The notes under the pieces: model-generated
What the model was told of the DNA's origin: nothing
Seen by the model: the letters and a program-made list of their open reading frames with translations, nothing else
Database searches by the model: none
In this document: piece after piece, positions 1-15,700 of the stretch
How the letters are laid out: each line of letters begins with the position of its first letter
Position numbering within the stretch: position 1 is the first letter of the stretch
Source: Microplitis mediator
Lineage: Eukaryota > Arthropoda > Insecta > Hymenoptera > Braconidae
Assembly: GCF_029852145.1 (NCBI RefSeq)
Contig: NC_079969.1
Coordinates: forward strand, 27,582,459 to 27,646,458
Direction of reading: 5' to 3'
DNA length: 64,000 bases
Translations under genes and position numbers: made by a program

Positions 1-3000
1 CTACGATTATTTAGAAAAATTTCCAAATTTTTGGGGAAATCTAAGGTCAGATTCCGTAAAGGAACATTCTAAGCGTGATCTTGAGATCATTCCCGAATGA
101 ATAGCACCGTAAGACTTACAAATATTCTATAAAGCCGCGACCGAAACGCAAATGACCAAGACGGATTCGATTTTCTACGGTGATTGAGATGAATTTTCGA
201 ATTTTTGGGAAAATCTAAGGTCGGATTCCGTAAAAGAACATTCTTAGCGTGTTCTTGAGATCATTATCGAATAAATAGTACCGTAAGACTTACAAATAGC
301 CTATAAAGCCGCGACCAAAACGCCAATGACCAAGACGGATGTGTTTTTCTACGATGATTGGAATGAAATTTCGAATTTGTGGGAAAATCTAAGGTCGGAT
401 TCGGTAAAAGAACATTCTTAGCGTGTTCTTGAAGTCATTTCCGAAAAAATGGTACCGTAAGACACACAAATATTCTATGAAGCCGCGATCAAAACGCCTA
501 TGAACAAGACGGATGCAATTTTCTACGATTATTTAGATAAATATATAAATTTTTGGGTAAATCTACGGTCGGATTCCGAATAGGAACATTCCTAGCGTGT
601 TCTTGAGATCATTTCCGAAAAAATAGTAACGTAAGACTTACAAATATTCTATAAAGCCGCGACCAAAACGCCAATGACCAAGACAGATTCGTTTTTCTAC
701 GATGATTGAGATAAATTTTCGAATTTTTGGGAAAATTTAAGGTCGGATTCCGTAAAGGAACATTCTTAGCGTGTTCTTGAGATCATTTCCGAAAAGATAG
801 TAACGTAAGACTTACAAATATTCTATAAAGCTGCGACCAAAACGCCAATGACCAAGACGGATTTGTTTTTCTACGATGATTGGAATGAAATTTCGGATTT
901 GTGGGAAAATCTAAGGTCGGATTCGGTAAAAGAACATTCTTAGCGTGTTCTTGAAGTCATTTCCGAAAAAATGGTACCGTAAGACACACAAATATTCTAT
1001 GAAGCCGCGATCAAAACGCCTTTGAACAAGACGGATGCAATTTTCTACGATTATTTAGATAAATATATAAATTTTTGGGTAAATCTACGGTCGGATTCCG
1101 AATAGGAACATTCCTAGCGTGTTCTTGAAATCATTTCCGAACAAATAGTAACGTAAGACTTACAAATATTCTATAAAGCCGCGACCAAAACGCCAATGAC
1201 CAAGACAGATTCGTTTTTCTACGATGATTGAGATAAATTTTCGAATTTTTGGGAAAATTTAAGGTCGGATTCCGTAAAGGAACATTCTTAGCGTGTTCTT
1301 GAGATCATTTCCGAAAAAATAGTAACGCAAGACTTACAAATATTCTATAAAGCCGCGACCAAAACGCCAATGACCAAGACAGATTCGTTTTTCTACGATG
1401 ATTGAGATAAATTTTCGAATTTTTGGGAAAATTTAAGGTCGGATTCCGTAAAGGAACATTCCTAGCGTGTTCTTGAAATCATTTCCGAACAAATAGTAAC
1501 GTAAGACTTACAAATATTCTATAAAGCCGCGACCAAAACGCCAATGACCAAGACAGATTCGTTTTTCTACGATGATTGAGATAAATTTTCGAATTTTTGG
1601 GAAAATTCAAGGTCGGATTCCGTAAAGGAACATTCTTAGCGTGTTCTTGAGATCATTCTCGAATAAACAGTACCGTAAGACTTACAAATATTCTATAATG
1701 CCGCGACCAAAACGCCAATGACCAAGACAGATTCGTTTTTCTACGATGATTGAGATTAATTTTCGAATTTTTGGGAAAATCTAAGGTCGGATTCCGTAAA
1801 GGAACATTCTTAGCGACTTCTTGAGATCATTTCCGGAAAAATAGTAACGTAAGACTTACAAATATTCTATAGAGCTGCGACCAAAACGCCAATGACCAAG
1901 ACAGATTCGTTTTTCTACGATAATTGAGACGAATTTCCGAAATTTTGGGAAAATCTAAGGTCGGATACCGTAAAGAAACATTCTTAGCATGTTCTTGAGA
2001 TCATTCTCGAATAAACAGTACCGTAAGACTTACAAATATTCTATAAAGCCGCGACCAAACGCCAATGACCAAGACGGATTTGTTTTTCTACGATGATTAG
2101 AATGAAATTTCGAATTTTTGGGAAAATCTAAGGTCGGATTCGGTAAAAGAACATTCTTAGCGTGTTCTTGAAGTCATTTCCGAAAAAATAGTACCGTAAG
2201 ACTTACAAATATTCTATAAAGCCGCGACCAAAACGCCAATGACCAAGACAGATTCGTTTTTCTACGATGATTGAGATAAATTTTCGAATTTTTAGGAAAA
2301 TTTAAGGTCGGATTCCGTAAAGGAACATTCTCAGCGTGTTCTTGAAATCATTTCCGAAAAAATGGTACCGTAAGACACACAAATCTTCTATAAAGCCGCG
2401 ATCAAAACGCCTTTGAACAAGACGGATGCAATTTTCTACGATTATTTAGATAAATTTCCAAATTTTTGGGGAAATCTAAGGTCGGATTCCGTGAAGGAAC
2501 ATTCTTAGCGTGTTCTTGAGATCATTCCCGAATGAATAGTATCGTAAGACTTACAAATATTCCATAAAGCCGCGACCAAAACGCCAATGACCAAGACGGA
2601 TTCGTTTTTCTACGGTGATTGAGATGAATTTTCGAATTTTTGGGAAAATCTAAGGTCGGATTCGGTAAAGGAACATTCTTAGCGTGTTCTTGAGATCATT
2701 TCCGAAAAAATAGTACCGTGAGACTTACAAATATTCTATAAAGCCGCGACCAAAACGCCAATGACCAAGACGGATTCGTTTTTCTACGGTGATTGAGATG
2801 AATTTTCAAATTTTTGGGTGAATCTACGGTCGGATTCCGAATAGAAACATTCTTAGCGTGTTCTTGAGATCATTCCCGAATGAATAGTACCGTAAGACTT
2901 ACAAATATTCGATAAAGCCGCGACCAAAACGCCAATGACCAAGACGGATTCGTTTTTCTACGGTGATTGAGATGATTTTTCGAATTTTTGGGTAAATCTA

Positions 3001-4560
3001 CGGTTGGATTCCGAATAGAAACATTCTTAGTGTGTTCTTGAGATCATTCCCGAATGAATAGTACCGTGAGACTTACAAATATTCTATAAAGCCGCGACCA
3101 AAACGCCAATGACCAAGACGGATTCGTTTTTCTACGGTGATTGAGATAAATTTTCGAATTTTTGGGAAAATCTAAGGTCGGATTCCGTAAAGGAACATTC
3201 TTAGCGTGTTCTAGAGATCATTTCCGAACAAATAGTAACGTAAAACTTACAAATATTCTATAAAGCCGCGACCAAAACGCCAATGATCAAGACAGATTCG
3301 TTTTTCTACGATAATTGAGACGAATTTTCGAAATTTGGGGAAAATCTAAGGTCGGATTGTGTAAAGGAACATTCTTAGCGACTTCTTGAGATCATTTCCG
3401 AAAAAATAGTACCGTAAGACTTACAAATATTTTATCAAGCCGCGACAAAAACGCCAATGACCAAGACGGATTCGTTTTTCGACGATGATTGAGATTAATT
3501 TTCGAATTTTTGGGTAAATCTACGGTCGGATTCCGAATAGAAACATTCTTAGCATGTTCTTGAGATCATTCCCGAATGAATAGTAACGTAAGACTTACAA
3601 ATATTCTATAAAGCCGCGACCAAAACGCCAATGACCAAGACGGATTCGTTTTTCGACGATGATTGAGATTAATTTTCGAATTTTTGGGAAAATCTAAGGT
3701 CGGATTCCATAAAGGAACATTCTAAGCGTGTTCTTGAGATCATTTCCGAAAAAATAGTAACGTTAGACTTACAAATATTCAATAAAGCCGCGACCAAAAC
3801 GCCAATGACCAAGACAGATTCGTTTTTCTACGATAATTGAGACGAATTTTCAAAATTTGGGGAAAATCTAAGGTCGGATTGTGTAAAGGAACATTCTTAG
3901 CGACTTCTTGAGATCATTTCCGAAAAAATAGTACCGTAAGACTTACAAATATTTTATCAAGCCGCGACAAAAACGCCAATGACCAAGACGGATTCGTTTT
4001 TCGACGATGATTGAGATTAATTTTCGAATTTTTGGGTAAATCTACGGTCGGATTCCGAATAGAAACATTCTTAGCATGTTCTTGAGATCATTCCCGAATG
4101 AATAGTAACGTAAGACTTACAAATATTCTATAAAGCCGCGACCAAACGCCAATGACCAAGACGGATTTGTTTTTCTACGATGATTGGAATGAAATTTCGG
4201 ATTTTTGGGAAAATCTAAGGTCGGATTCGGTAGAAGAACATTCTTAGCGTGTTCTTGAGATCATTTCCGAAAAAATAGTACCGTAAGACTTACAAATATT
4301 CTATAAAGCCGCGACCAAAACGCCAATGACCAAGACAGATTCGTTTTTCTACGATGATTGAGATAAATTTTCGAATTTTCAGGAAAATTTAAGGTCGGAT
4401 TCCGTAAAGGAACATTCTTAGCGTGTTCTTGATATCATTCCCGAATGAATAGTACCGTAAGACTTACAAATATTCTATAAAGCCGCGACCAAAACGCCAA
4501 TGACCAAGACCGATTCGTTTTTCTACGGTGATTGAGATGAATTTTCGAATTTTTGGGAAA
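1..4560 (+). repeat. Higher-order block A, copy 1 (about 26 units)
   Basis: Positions 1-4560 match 8177-12736 at a constant offset of 8176 (47 units with a net loss of 2 bp), with only scattered substitutions. The match ends where one copy has AAAATCTAAGG and the other AAAATTTAAGG. The first about 650 bp also recur at about 5915, and the first about 1960 bp at 22960. Shared private variants, such as AAGCGTGATCTTGAGATC near the start, show that these are copies of the same block and not just similar units. Confidence 0.9.
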
Positions 4561-7500
4561 ATCTAAGGTCGGATTCGGTAAAAGAACATTCTTAGCGTGT
4601 TCTTGAGATCATTTTCGAAAAAATAGTACCGTAAGACTTACAAATATTCTATAAAGCCGCGACCAAAACGCCAATGACCAAGAAAGATTCGTTTTTCTAC
4701 GATAATTGAGACGAATTTTCGAAATTTTGGGAAAATCTAAGGTCGGATACCGTAAAGGAACATTCTTAGCGACTTCTTGAGATCATTTCCGAACAAATAG
4801 TAACGTAAGACTTACAAATATTCTATAAAGCCGCGACCAAAACGCCAATGACCAAGACAGATTCGTTTTTCTTCGATCATTGAGACGAATTTTCGAAATT
4901 TTGGGAAAATCTAAGGTCGGATTCCGTAAAGGAACATTCTTAGCGACTTCTTGAGATCATTTTCGCAAAAATAGTACCGTAAGACTTACAAATATTTTAT
5001 CAAGCAGCGACAAAAACGCCAATGACCAAGACGGATTCGTTTTTCTACGATGATTGAGATTAATTTTCGAATTTTTGGGAAAATCTAAGGTCGGATTCCA
5101 TAAAGGAACATTCTAAGCGTGTTCTTGAGATCATTTCCGAAAAAATAGTAACGTTAGACTTACAAATATTCTATAAAGCCGCGACTAAAACGCCAATGAC
5201 CAAGACAGATTCGTTTTTCTTCGATAATTGAGACGAATTTTCGAATTTTTGGGAAAATCTAAGGTCGGATTCCGTAAAGGAACATTCTTAGCGACTTCTT
5301 GAGATCATTTCCGAAAAAATAGTAACGTAAGACTTACAAATATTCTATAGAGCTGCGACCAAAACGCCAATGACCAAGGCGGATTCGTTTTTCTTCGATC
5401 ATTGAGACGAATTTTCGAAATTTTGGGAAAATCTAAGGTCGGATTCCGTAAAGGAACATTCTTAGCGACTTCTTGAGATCATTTTCGCAAAAATAGTACC
5501 GTAAGACTTACAAATATTTTATCAAGCAGCGACAAAAACGCCAATGACCAAGACGGATTCGTTTTTCTACGATGATTGAGATTAATTTTCGAATTTTTGG
5601 GAAAATCTAAGGTCGGATTCCATAAAGGAACATTCTAAGCGTGTTCTTGAGATCATTTCCGAAAAAATAGTAACGTTAGACTTACAAATATTCTATAAAG
5701 CCGCGACAAAAACGCCAATGACCAAGACGGATTCGTTTTTCTACGATGATTGAGATTAATTTTCGAATTTTTGGGAAAATCTAAGGTCGGATTCCGTAAA
5801 GGAACATTCTTAGCGACTTCTTGAGATCATTTCCGAAAAAATAGTAACGTAAGACTTACAAATATTCTATAGAGCTGCGACCAAAACGCCAATGACCAAG
5901 ACGGATGCAATTTTCTACGATTATTTAGAAAAATTTCCAAATTTTTGGGGAAATCTAAGGTCAGATTCCGTAAAGGAACATTCTAAGCGTGATCTTGAGA
6001 TCATTCCCGAATGAATAGCACCGTAAGACTTACAAATATTCTATAAAGCCGCGACCGAAACGCAAATGACCAAGACGGATTCGATTTTCTACGGTGATTG
6101 AGATGAATTTTCGAATTTTTGGGAAAATCTAAGGTCGGATTCCGTAAAAGAACATTCTTAGCGTGTTCTTGAGATCATTATCGAATAAATAGTACCGTAA
6201 GACTTACAAATAGCCTATAAAGCCGCGACCAAAACGCCAATGACCAAGACGGATGTGTTTTTCTACGATGATTGGAATGAAATTTCGAATTTGTGGGAAA
6301 ATCTAAGGTCGGATTCGGTAAAAGAACATTCTTAGCGTGTTCTTGAAGTCATTTCCGAAAAAATGGTACCGTAAGACACACAAATATTCTATGAAGCCGC
6401 GATCAAAACGCCTATGAACAAGACGGATGCAATTTTCTACGATTATTTAGATAAATATATAAATTTTTGGGTAAATCTACGGTCGGATTCCGAATAGGAA
6501 CATTCCTAGCGTGTTCTTGAGATCATTTCCGAAAAAATAGTAACGTAAGACTTACAAATATTCTATAAAGCTGCGACCAAAACGCCAATGACCAAGACAG
6601 ATGCTATTTTCTACGATTATTCAGATAAATTTATAAATTTTTGGGTAAATCTAAGGTCGGATTCCGTAAAGGAACATTCTTAGCGTGTTCTTAAGATCAT
6701 TTCCGAAAAAATAGTACCGTAAGTCTTACAAATATTCTATAAAGCCGCGACCAAAACGCCAATGACCAAGACGGATTTGTTTTTCTACGATGATTGGAAT
6801 GAAATTTCGGATTTGTGGGAAAATCTAAGGTCGGATTCGGTAAAAGAACATTCTTAGCGTGTTCTTGAAGTCATTTCCGAAAAAATGGTACCGTAAGACA
6901 CACAAATATTCTATGAAGCCGCGATCAAAACGCCTTTGAACAAGACGGATGCAATTTTCTACGATTATTTAGATAAATATATAAATTTTTGGATAAATCT
7001 ACGGTCGGATTCCGAATAGGAACATTCCTAGCGTGTTCTTGAGATCATTTCCGAAAAAATAGTAACGTAAGACTTACAAATATTCTATAAAGCCGCGACC
7101 AAAACGCCAATGACCAAGACAGATTCGTTTTTCTACGATGATTGAGATAAATTTTCGAATTTTTTGGAAAATTTAAGGTCGGATTCCGTAAAGGAACATT
7201 CTTAGCGTGTTCTTGAGATCATTTCCGAAAAAATAGTAACGTAAGACTTACAAATATTCTATAAAGCTGGGACCAAAACGCCAATGACCAAGACAGATGC
7301 TATTTTCTACGATTATTTAGATAAATTTATAAATTTTTAGGTAAATCTACGGTCGGATTTCGTATAGGAACATTCTTAGCATGTTTTTGAGATCATTCTC
7401 GAATAAACAGTACCGTAAGACTCACAAATATTCTATAATGCCGCGACCAAAACGCCAATGACCAAGACAGATTCGTTTTTCTACGATAATTGAGACGAAT

Positions 7501-8176
7501 TTTCGAAATTTTGGGAAAATCTAAGGTCGGATACCGTAAAGGAACATTCTTAGCGACTTCTTGAAATCATTTCCGAACAAATAGTAACGTAAGACTGACA
7601 AATATTCTATAAAGCCGCGACCAAAACGCCAATGACCAAGACAGATTCGTTTTTCTTCGATCATTGAGACGAATTTTCGAAATTTTGGGAAAATCTAAGG
7701 TCGGATTCCGTAAAGGAACATTCTTAGCGACTTCTTGAGATCATTTTCGCAAAAATAGTACCGTAAGACTTACAAATATTTTATCAAGCAGCGACAAAAA
7801 CGCCAATGACCAAGACGGATTCGTTTTTCTACGATGATTGAGATTAATTTTCGAATTTTTGGGAAAATCTAAGGTCGGATTCCATAAAGGAACATTCTAA
7901 GCGTGTTCTTGAGATCATTTCCGAAAAAATAGTAACGTTAGACTTACAAATATTCTATAAAGCCGCGACTAAAACGCCAATGACCAAGACAGATTCGTTT
8001 TTCTTCGATAATTGAGACGAATTTTCGAAATTTTGGGAAAATCTAAGGTCGGATTCCGTAAAGGAACATTCTTAGCGACTTCTTGAGATCATTTCCGAAA
8101 AAATAGTAACGTAAGACTTACAAATATTCTATAGAGCTGCGACCAAAACGCCAATGACCAAGACGGATGCAATTTT

Positions 8177-11100
8177 CTACGATTATTTAGAAAAATTTCC
8201 AAATTTTTGGGGAAATCTAAGGTCAGATTCCGTAAAGGAACATTCTAAGCGTGATCTTGAGATCATTCCCGAATGAATAGCACCGTAAGACTTACAAATA
8301 TTCTATAAAGCCGCGACCGAAACGCAAATGACCAAGACGGATTCGATTTTCTACGGTGATTGAGATGAATTTTCGAATTTTTGGGAAAATCTAAGGTCGG
8401 ATTCCGTAAAAGAACATTCTTAGCGTGTTCTTGAGATCATTATCGAATAAATAGTACCGTAAGACTTACAAATAGCCTATAAAGCCGCGACCAAAACGCC
8501 AATGACCAAGACGGATGTGTTTTTCTACGATGATTGGAATGAAATTTCGAATTTGTGGGAAAATCTAAGGTCGGATTCGGTAAAAGAACATTCTTAGCGT
8601 GTTCTTGAAGTCATTTCCGAAAAAATGGTACCGTAAGACACACAAATATTCTATGAAGCCGCGATCAAAACGCCTATGAACAAGACGGATGCAATTTTCT
8701 ACGATTATTTAGATAAATATATAAATTTTTGGGTAAATCTACGGTCGGATTCCGAATAGGAACATTCCTAGCGTGTACTTGAGATCATTTCCGAAAAAAT
8801 AGTAACGTAAGACTTACAAATATTCTATAAAGCCGCGACCAAAACGCCAATGACCAAGACAGATTCGTTTTTCTACGATGATTGAGATAAATTTTCGAAT
8901 TTTTGGGAAAATTTAAGGTCGGATTCCGTAAAGGAACATTCTTAGCGTGTTCTTGAGATCATTTCCGAAAAGATAGTAACGTAAGACTTACAAATATTCT
9001 ATAAAGCTGCGACCAAAACGCCAATGACCAAGACGGATTTGTTTTTCTACGATGATTGGAATGAAATTTCGGATTTGTGGGAAAATCTAAGGTCGGATTC
9101 GGTAAAAGAACATTCTTAGCGTGTTCTTGAAGTCATTTCCGAAAAAATGGTACCGTAAGACACACAAATATTCTATGAAGCCGCGATCAAAACGCCTTTG
9201 AACAAGACGGATGCAATTTTCTACGATTATTTAGATAAATATATAAATTTTTGGGTAAATCTACGGTCGGATTCCGAATAGGAACATTCCTAGCGTGTTC
9301 TTGAAATCATTTCCGAACAAATAGTAACGTAAGACTTACAAATATTCTATAAAGCCGCGACCAAAACGCCAATGACCAAGACAGATTCGTTTTTCTACGA
9401 TGATTGAGATAAATTTTCGAATTTTTGGGAAAATTTAAGGTCGGATTCCGTAAAGGAACATTCTTAGCGTGTTCTTGAGATCATTTCCGAAAAAATAGTA
9501 ACGCAAGACTTACAAATATTCTATAAAGCCGCGACCAAAACGCCAATGACCAAGACAGATTCGTTTTTCTACGATGATTGAGATAAATTTTCGAATTTTT
9601 GGGAAAATTTAAGGTCGGATTCCGTAAAGGAACATTCCTAGCGTGTTCTTGAAATCATTTCCGAACAAATAGTAACGTAAGACTTACAAATATTCTATAA
9701 AGCCGCGACCAAAACGCCAATGACCAAGACAGATTCGTTTTTCTACGATGATTGAGATAAATTTTCGAATTTTTGGGAAAATTCAAGGTCGGATTCCGTA
9801 AAGGAACATTCTTAGCGTGTTCTTGAGATCATTCTCGAATAAACAGTACCGTAAGACTTACAAATATTCTATAATGCCGCGACCAAAACGCCAATGACCA
9901 AGACAGATTCGTTTTTCTACGATGATTGAGATTAATTTTCGAATTTTTGGGAAAATCTAAGGTCGGATTCCGTAAAGGAACATTCTTAGCGACTTCTTGA
10001 GATCATTTCCGAAAAAATAGTAACGTAAGACTTACAAATATTCTATAGAGCTGCGACCAAAACGCCAATGACCAAGACAGATTCGTTTTTCTACGATAAT
10101 TGAGACGAATTTCCGAAATTTTGGGAAAATCTAAGGTCGGATACCGTAAAGAAACATTCTTAGCATGTTCTTGAGATCATTCTCGAATAAACAGTACCGT
10201 AAGACTTACAAATATTCTATAAAGCCGCGACCAAACGCCAATGACCAAGACGGATTTGTTTTTCTACGATGATTAGAATGAAATTTCGAATTTTTGGGAA
10301 AATCTAAGGTCGGATTCGGTAAAAGAACATTCTTAGCGTGTTCTTGAAGTCATTTCCGAAAAAATAGTACCGTAAGACTTACAAATATTCTATAAAGCCG
10401 CGACCAAAACGCCAATGACCAAGACAGATTCGTTTTTCTACGATGATTGAGATAAATTTTCGAATTTTTAGGAAAATTTAAGGTCGGATTCCGTAAAGGA
10501 ACATTCTCAGCGTGTTCTTGAGATCATTTCCGAAAAAATGGTACCGTAAGACACACAAATCTTCTATAAAGCCGCGATCAAAACGCCTTTGAACAAGACG
10601 GATGCAATTTTCTACGATTATTTAGATAAATTTCCAAATTTTTGGGGAAATCTAAGGTCGGATTCCGTGAAGGAACATTCTTAGCGTGTTCTTGAGATCA
10701 TTCCCAAATGAATAGTATCGTAAGACTTACAAATATTCCATAAAGCCGCGACCAAAAAGTCAATGACCAAGACGGATTCGTTTTTCTACGGTGATTGAGA
10801 TGAATTTTCGAATTTTTGGGAAAATCTAAGGTCGGATTCGGTAAAGGAACATTCTTAGCGTGTTCTTGAGATCATTTCCGAAAAAATAGTACCGTGAGAC
10901 TTACAAATATTCTATAAAGCCGCGACCAAAACGCCAATGACCAAGACGGATTCGTTTTTCTACGGTGATTGAGATGAATTTTCAAATTTTTGGGTGAATC
11001 TACGGTCGGATTCCGAATAGAAACATTCTTAGCGTGTTCTTGAGATCATTCCCGAATGAATAGTACCGTAAGACTTACAAATATTCGATAAAGCCGCGAC

Positions 11101-12736
11101 CAAAACGCCAATGACCAAGACGGATTCGTTTTTCTACGGTGATTGAGATGATTTTTCGAATTTTTGGGTAAATCTACGGTTGGATTCCGAATAGAAACAT
11201 TCTTAGTGTGTTCTTGAGATCATTCCCGAATGAATAGTACCGTGAGACTTACAAATATTCTATAAAGCCGCGACCAAAACGCCAATGACCAAGACGGATT
11301 CGTTTTTCTACGGTGATTGAGATAAATTTTCGAATTTTTGGGAAAATCTAAGGTCGGATTCCGTAAAGGAACATTCTTAGCGTGTTCTAGAGATCATTTC
11401 CGAACAAATAGTAACGTAAAACTTACAAATATTCTATAAAGCCGCGACCAAAACGCCAATGATCAAGACAGATTCGTTTTTCTACGATAATTGAGACGAA
11501 TTTTCGAAATTTGGGGAAAATCTAAGGTCGGATTGTGTAAAGGAACATTCTTAGCGACTTCTTGAGATCATTTCCGAAAAAATAGTACCGTAAGACTTAC
11601 AAATATTTTATCAAGCCGCGACAAAAACGCCAATGACCAAGACGGATTCGTTTTTTTACGATGATTGAGATTAATTTTCGAATTTTTGGGTAAATCTACG
11701 GTCGGATTCCGAATAGAAACATTCTTAGCATGTTCTTGAGATCATTCCCGAATGAATAGTAACGTAAGACTTACAAATATTCTATAAAGCCGCGACCAAA
11801 ACGCCAATGACCAAGACGGATTCGTTTTTCGACGATGATTGAGATTAATTTTCGAATTTTTGGGAAAATCTAAGGTCGGATTCCATAAAGGAACATTCTA
11901 AGCGTGTTCTTGAGATCATTTCCGAAAAAATAGTAACGTTAGACTTACAAATATTCAATAAAGCCGCGACCAAAACGCCAATGACCAAGACAGATTCGTT
12001 TTTCTACGATAATTGAGACGAATTTTCAAAATTTGGGGAAAATCTAAGGTCGGATTGTGTAAAGGAACATTCTTAGCGACTTCTTGAGATCATTTCCGAA
12101 AAAATAGTACCGTAAGACTTACAAATATTTTATCAAGCCGCGACAAAAACGCCAATGACCAAGACGGATTCGTTTTTCGACGATGATTGAGATTAATTTT
12201 CGAATTTTTGGGTAAATCTACGGTCGGATTCCGAATAGAAACATTCTTAGCATGTTCTTGAGATCATTCCCGAATGAATAGTAACGTAAGACTTACAAAT
12301 ATTCTATAAAGCCGCGACCAAACGCCAATGACCAAGACGGATTTGTTTTTCTACGATGATTGGAATGAAATTTCGGATTTTTGGGAAAATCTAAGGTCGG
12401 ATTCGGTAGAAGAACATTCTTAGCGTGTTCTTGAGATCATTTCCGAAAAAATAGTACCGTAAGACTTACAAATATTCTATAAAGCCGCGACCAAAACGCC
12501 AATGACCAAGACAGATTCGTTTTTCTACGATGATTGAGATAAATTTTCGAATTTTCAGGAAAATTTAAGGTCGGATTCCGTAAAGGAACATTCTTAGCGT
12601 GTTCTTGATATCATTCCCGAATGAATAGTACCGTAAGACTTACAAATATTCTATAAAGCCGCGACCAAAACGCCAATGACCAAAACCGATTCGTTTTTCT
12701 ACGGTGATTGAGATGAATTTTCGAATTTTTGGGAAA
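8177..12736 (+). repeat. Higher-order block A, copy 2
   Basis: This is the second copy of positions 1-4560. The landmark units occur in the same order, including the rare forms with CCGCGACAAAAACGCC and the TTGTGTAAAGG variant. One visible difference is GTGTTCTTGAG in copy 1 against GTGTACTTGAG in copy 2 near 8775. The low divergence over 4.5 kb points to a recent large-scale duplication by unequal exchange. Confidence 0.9.
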
Positions 12737-15700
12737 ATTTAAGGTCGGATTCCGTAAAGGAACATTCTTAGCGTGTTCTTGATATCATTCCCGAATGAAT
12801 AGTACCGTAAGACTTACAAATATTCTATAAAGCCGCGACCAAAACGCCAATGACCAAGACGGATTCGTTTTTCTTCGATGATTGAGATGAATGTTCGAAT
12901 TTTTGGGAAAATCTAAGATCGGATTCCGTAAAGGAACATTCTTAGCGTGTTCTTAAGATCATTTCCGAAAAAATAGTACCGTAAGACTTACAAATATTCT
13001 ATAAAGCCGGGACCAAAACGCCAATGACCAAGACAGATTCGTTTTTCTACGATGATTGAGATAAATTTTCGAATTTTTGGGAAAATTTAAGGTCGGATTC
13101 CGTAAAGGAACATTCTTAGCGTGTTTTTGAGATCATTTCCGAAGAAATAGTAACGTAAGACTTACAAATATTCTATAAAGCTGCGACCAAAACGCCAATG
13201 ACCAAGACGGATTTGTTTTTTTACGATGATTGGAATGAAATTTCGAATTTGTGGGAAAATCTAAGGTCGGATTCGGTAAAAGAACATTCTTAGCGTGTTC
13301 TTGAAGTCATTTCCGAAAAAATAGTACCGTAAGACACACAAATATTCTATGAAGCCGCGATCAAAACGCCTTTGAACAAGACGGATGCAATTTTCTACGA
13401 TTATTTAGATAAATTTCCAAAATTTTGGGGAAATCTAAGGTCAGATTCCGTAAAGGAACATTCTTAGCGTGTTCTTGAGATCATTCCCGAATGAATAGTA
13501 CCGTAAGACTTACAAATATTCTATAAAGCCGCGACCAAAACGCAAATGACCAAGACGGATTCGTTTTTCTACGGTGATTGAGATGAATTTTCGAATTTTT
13601 AGGAAAATCTAAGGTCGGATTCCGTAAAAGAACATTCTTAGCGTGTTCTTGAGATCATTATCGAATAAATAGTACCGTAAGACTTACAAATAGCCTATAA
13701 AGCCGCGACCAAAACGCCAATGACCAAGACGGATTCGTTTTTCTACGATAATTGAGACGAATTTTCGAAATTTTGCCAAAATCTAAAGTCGGATTCCGTA
13801 AAGAAACATTCTTAGCGTGTTCTTGAGATCATTTCCGAACAAATAGTACCGTAAGACTTACAAATATTCTATAAAGCCGCGACCAAAACGCCAATGACCA
13901 AGACAGATTCGTTTTTCTACGATGATTGAGATGAATTTTCGAATTTTTGGGAAAATCTAAGGTCGGATTCGGTAAAAGAACATTCTTAGCGTGTTCTTGA
14001 AGTCATTTCCGAAAAAATGGTACCGTAGGACACACAAATATTCTATAAAGCCGCGACCAAAACGCCAATGACCAAGACGGATTCGTTTTTCTTCGATGAT
14101 TGAGATGAATGTTCGAATTTTTGGGAAAATCTAAGATCGGATTCCGTAAAGGAACATTCTTAGCGCGTTCTTAAGATCATTTCCGAAAAAATAGTACCGT
14201 AAGACTTACAAATATTCTATAAAGCCGGGACCAAAACGCCAATGACCAAGACAGATTCGTTTTTCTACGATGATTGAGATAAATTTTCGAATTTTTGGGA
14301 AAATTTAAGGTCGGATTCCGTAAAGGAACATTCTTAGCGTGTTTTTGAGATCATTTCCGAAGAAATAGTAACGTAAGACTTACAAATATTCTATAAAGCT
14401 GCGACCAAAACGCCAATGACCAAGACGGATTTGTTTTTTTACGATGATTGGAATGAAATTTTGAATTTGTGGGAAAATCTAAGGTCGGATTCGGTAAAAG
14501 AACATTCTTAGCGTGTTCTTGAAGTCATTTCCGAAAAAATAGTACCGTAAGACACACAAATATTCTATGAAGCCGCGATCAAAACGCCTTTGAACAAGAC
14601 GGATGCAATTTTCTACGATTATTTAGATAAATTTCCAAAATTTTGGGGAAATCTAAGGTCAGATTCCGTAAAGGAACATTCTTAGCGTGTTCTTGAGATC
14701 ATTCCCGAATGAATAGTACCGTAAGACTTACAAATATTCTATAAAGCCGCGACCAAAACGCAAATGACCAAGACGGATTCGTTTTTCTACGGTGATTGAG
14801 ATGAATTTTCGAATTTTTGGGAAAATCTAAGGTCGGATTCCGTAAAAGAACATTCTTAGCGTGTTCTTGAGATCATTATCGAATAAATAGTACCGTAAGA
14901 CTTACAAATAGCCTATAAAGCCGCGACCAAAACGCCAATGACCAAGACGGATTCGTTTTTCTACGATAATTGAGACGAATTTTCGAAATTTTGCCAAAAT
15001 CTAAAGTCGGATTCCGTAAAGAAACATTCTTAGCGTGTTCTTGAGATCATTTCCGAACAAATAGTAACGTAAGACTTACAAATATTCTATAAAGCCGCGA
15101 CCAAAACGCCAATGACCAAGACGGATTTGTTTTTTTACGATGATTGGAATGAAATTTCGAATTTGTGGGAAAATCTAAGGTCGGATTCGGTAAAAGAACA
15201 TTCTTAGCGTGTTCTTGAAGTCATTTCCGAAAAAATGGTACCGTAAGACACACAAATATTCTATGAAGCCGCGATCAAAACGCCTTTGAACAAGACGGAT
15301 GCAATTTTCTACGATTATTTAGAAAAATTTCCAAATTTTTGGGGAAATCTAAGGTCAGATTCCGTAAAGGAACATTCTTAGCGTGTTCTTGAGATCATTC
15401 CCGAATGAATAGCACCGTAAGACTTACAAATATTCTATAACGCCGCGACCGAAACGCAAATGACCAAGACGGATTCGATTTTCTACGGTGATTGAGATGA
15501 ATTTTCGAATTTTTGGGAAAATCTAAGGTCGGATTCCGTAAAAGAACATTCTTAGCGTGTTCTTGAGATCATTATCGAATAAATAGTACCGTAAGACTTA
15601 CAAATAGCCTATAAGGCCGCGACCAAAACGCCAATGACCAAGACGGATTCGTTTTTCTACGATAATTGAGACGAATTTTCGAAATTTTGCCAAAATCTAA

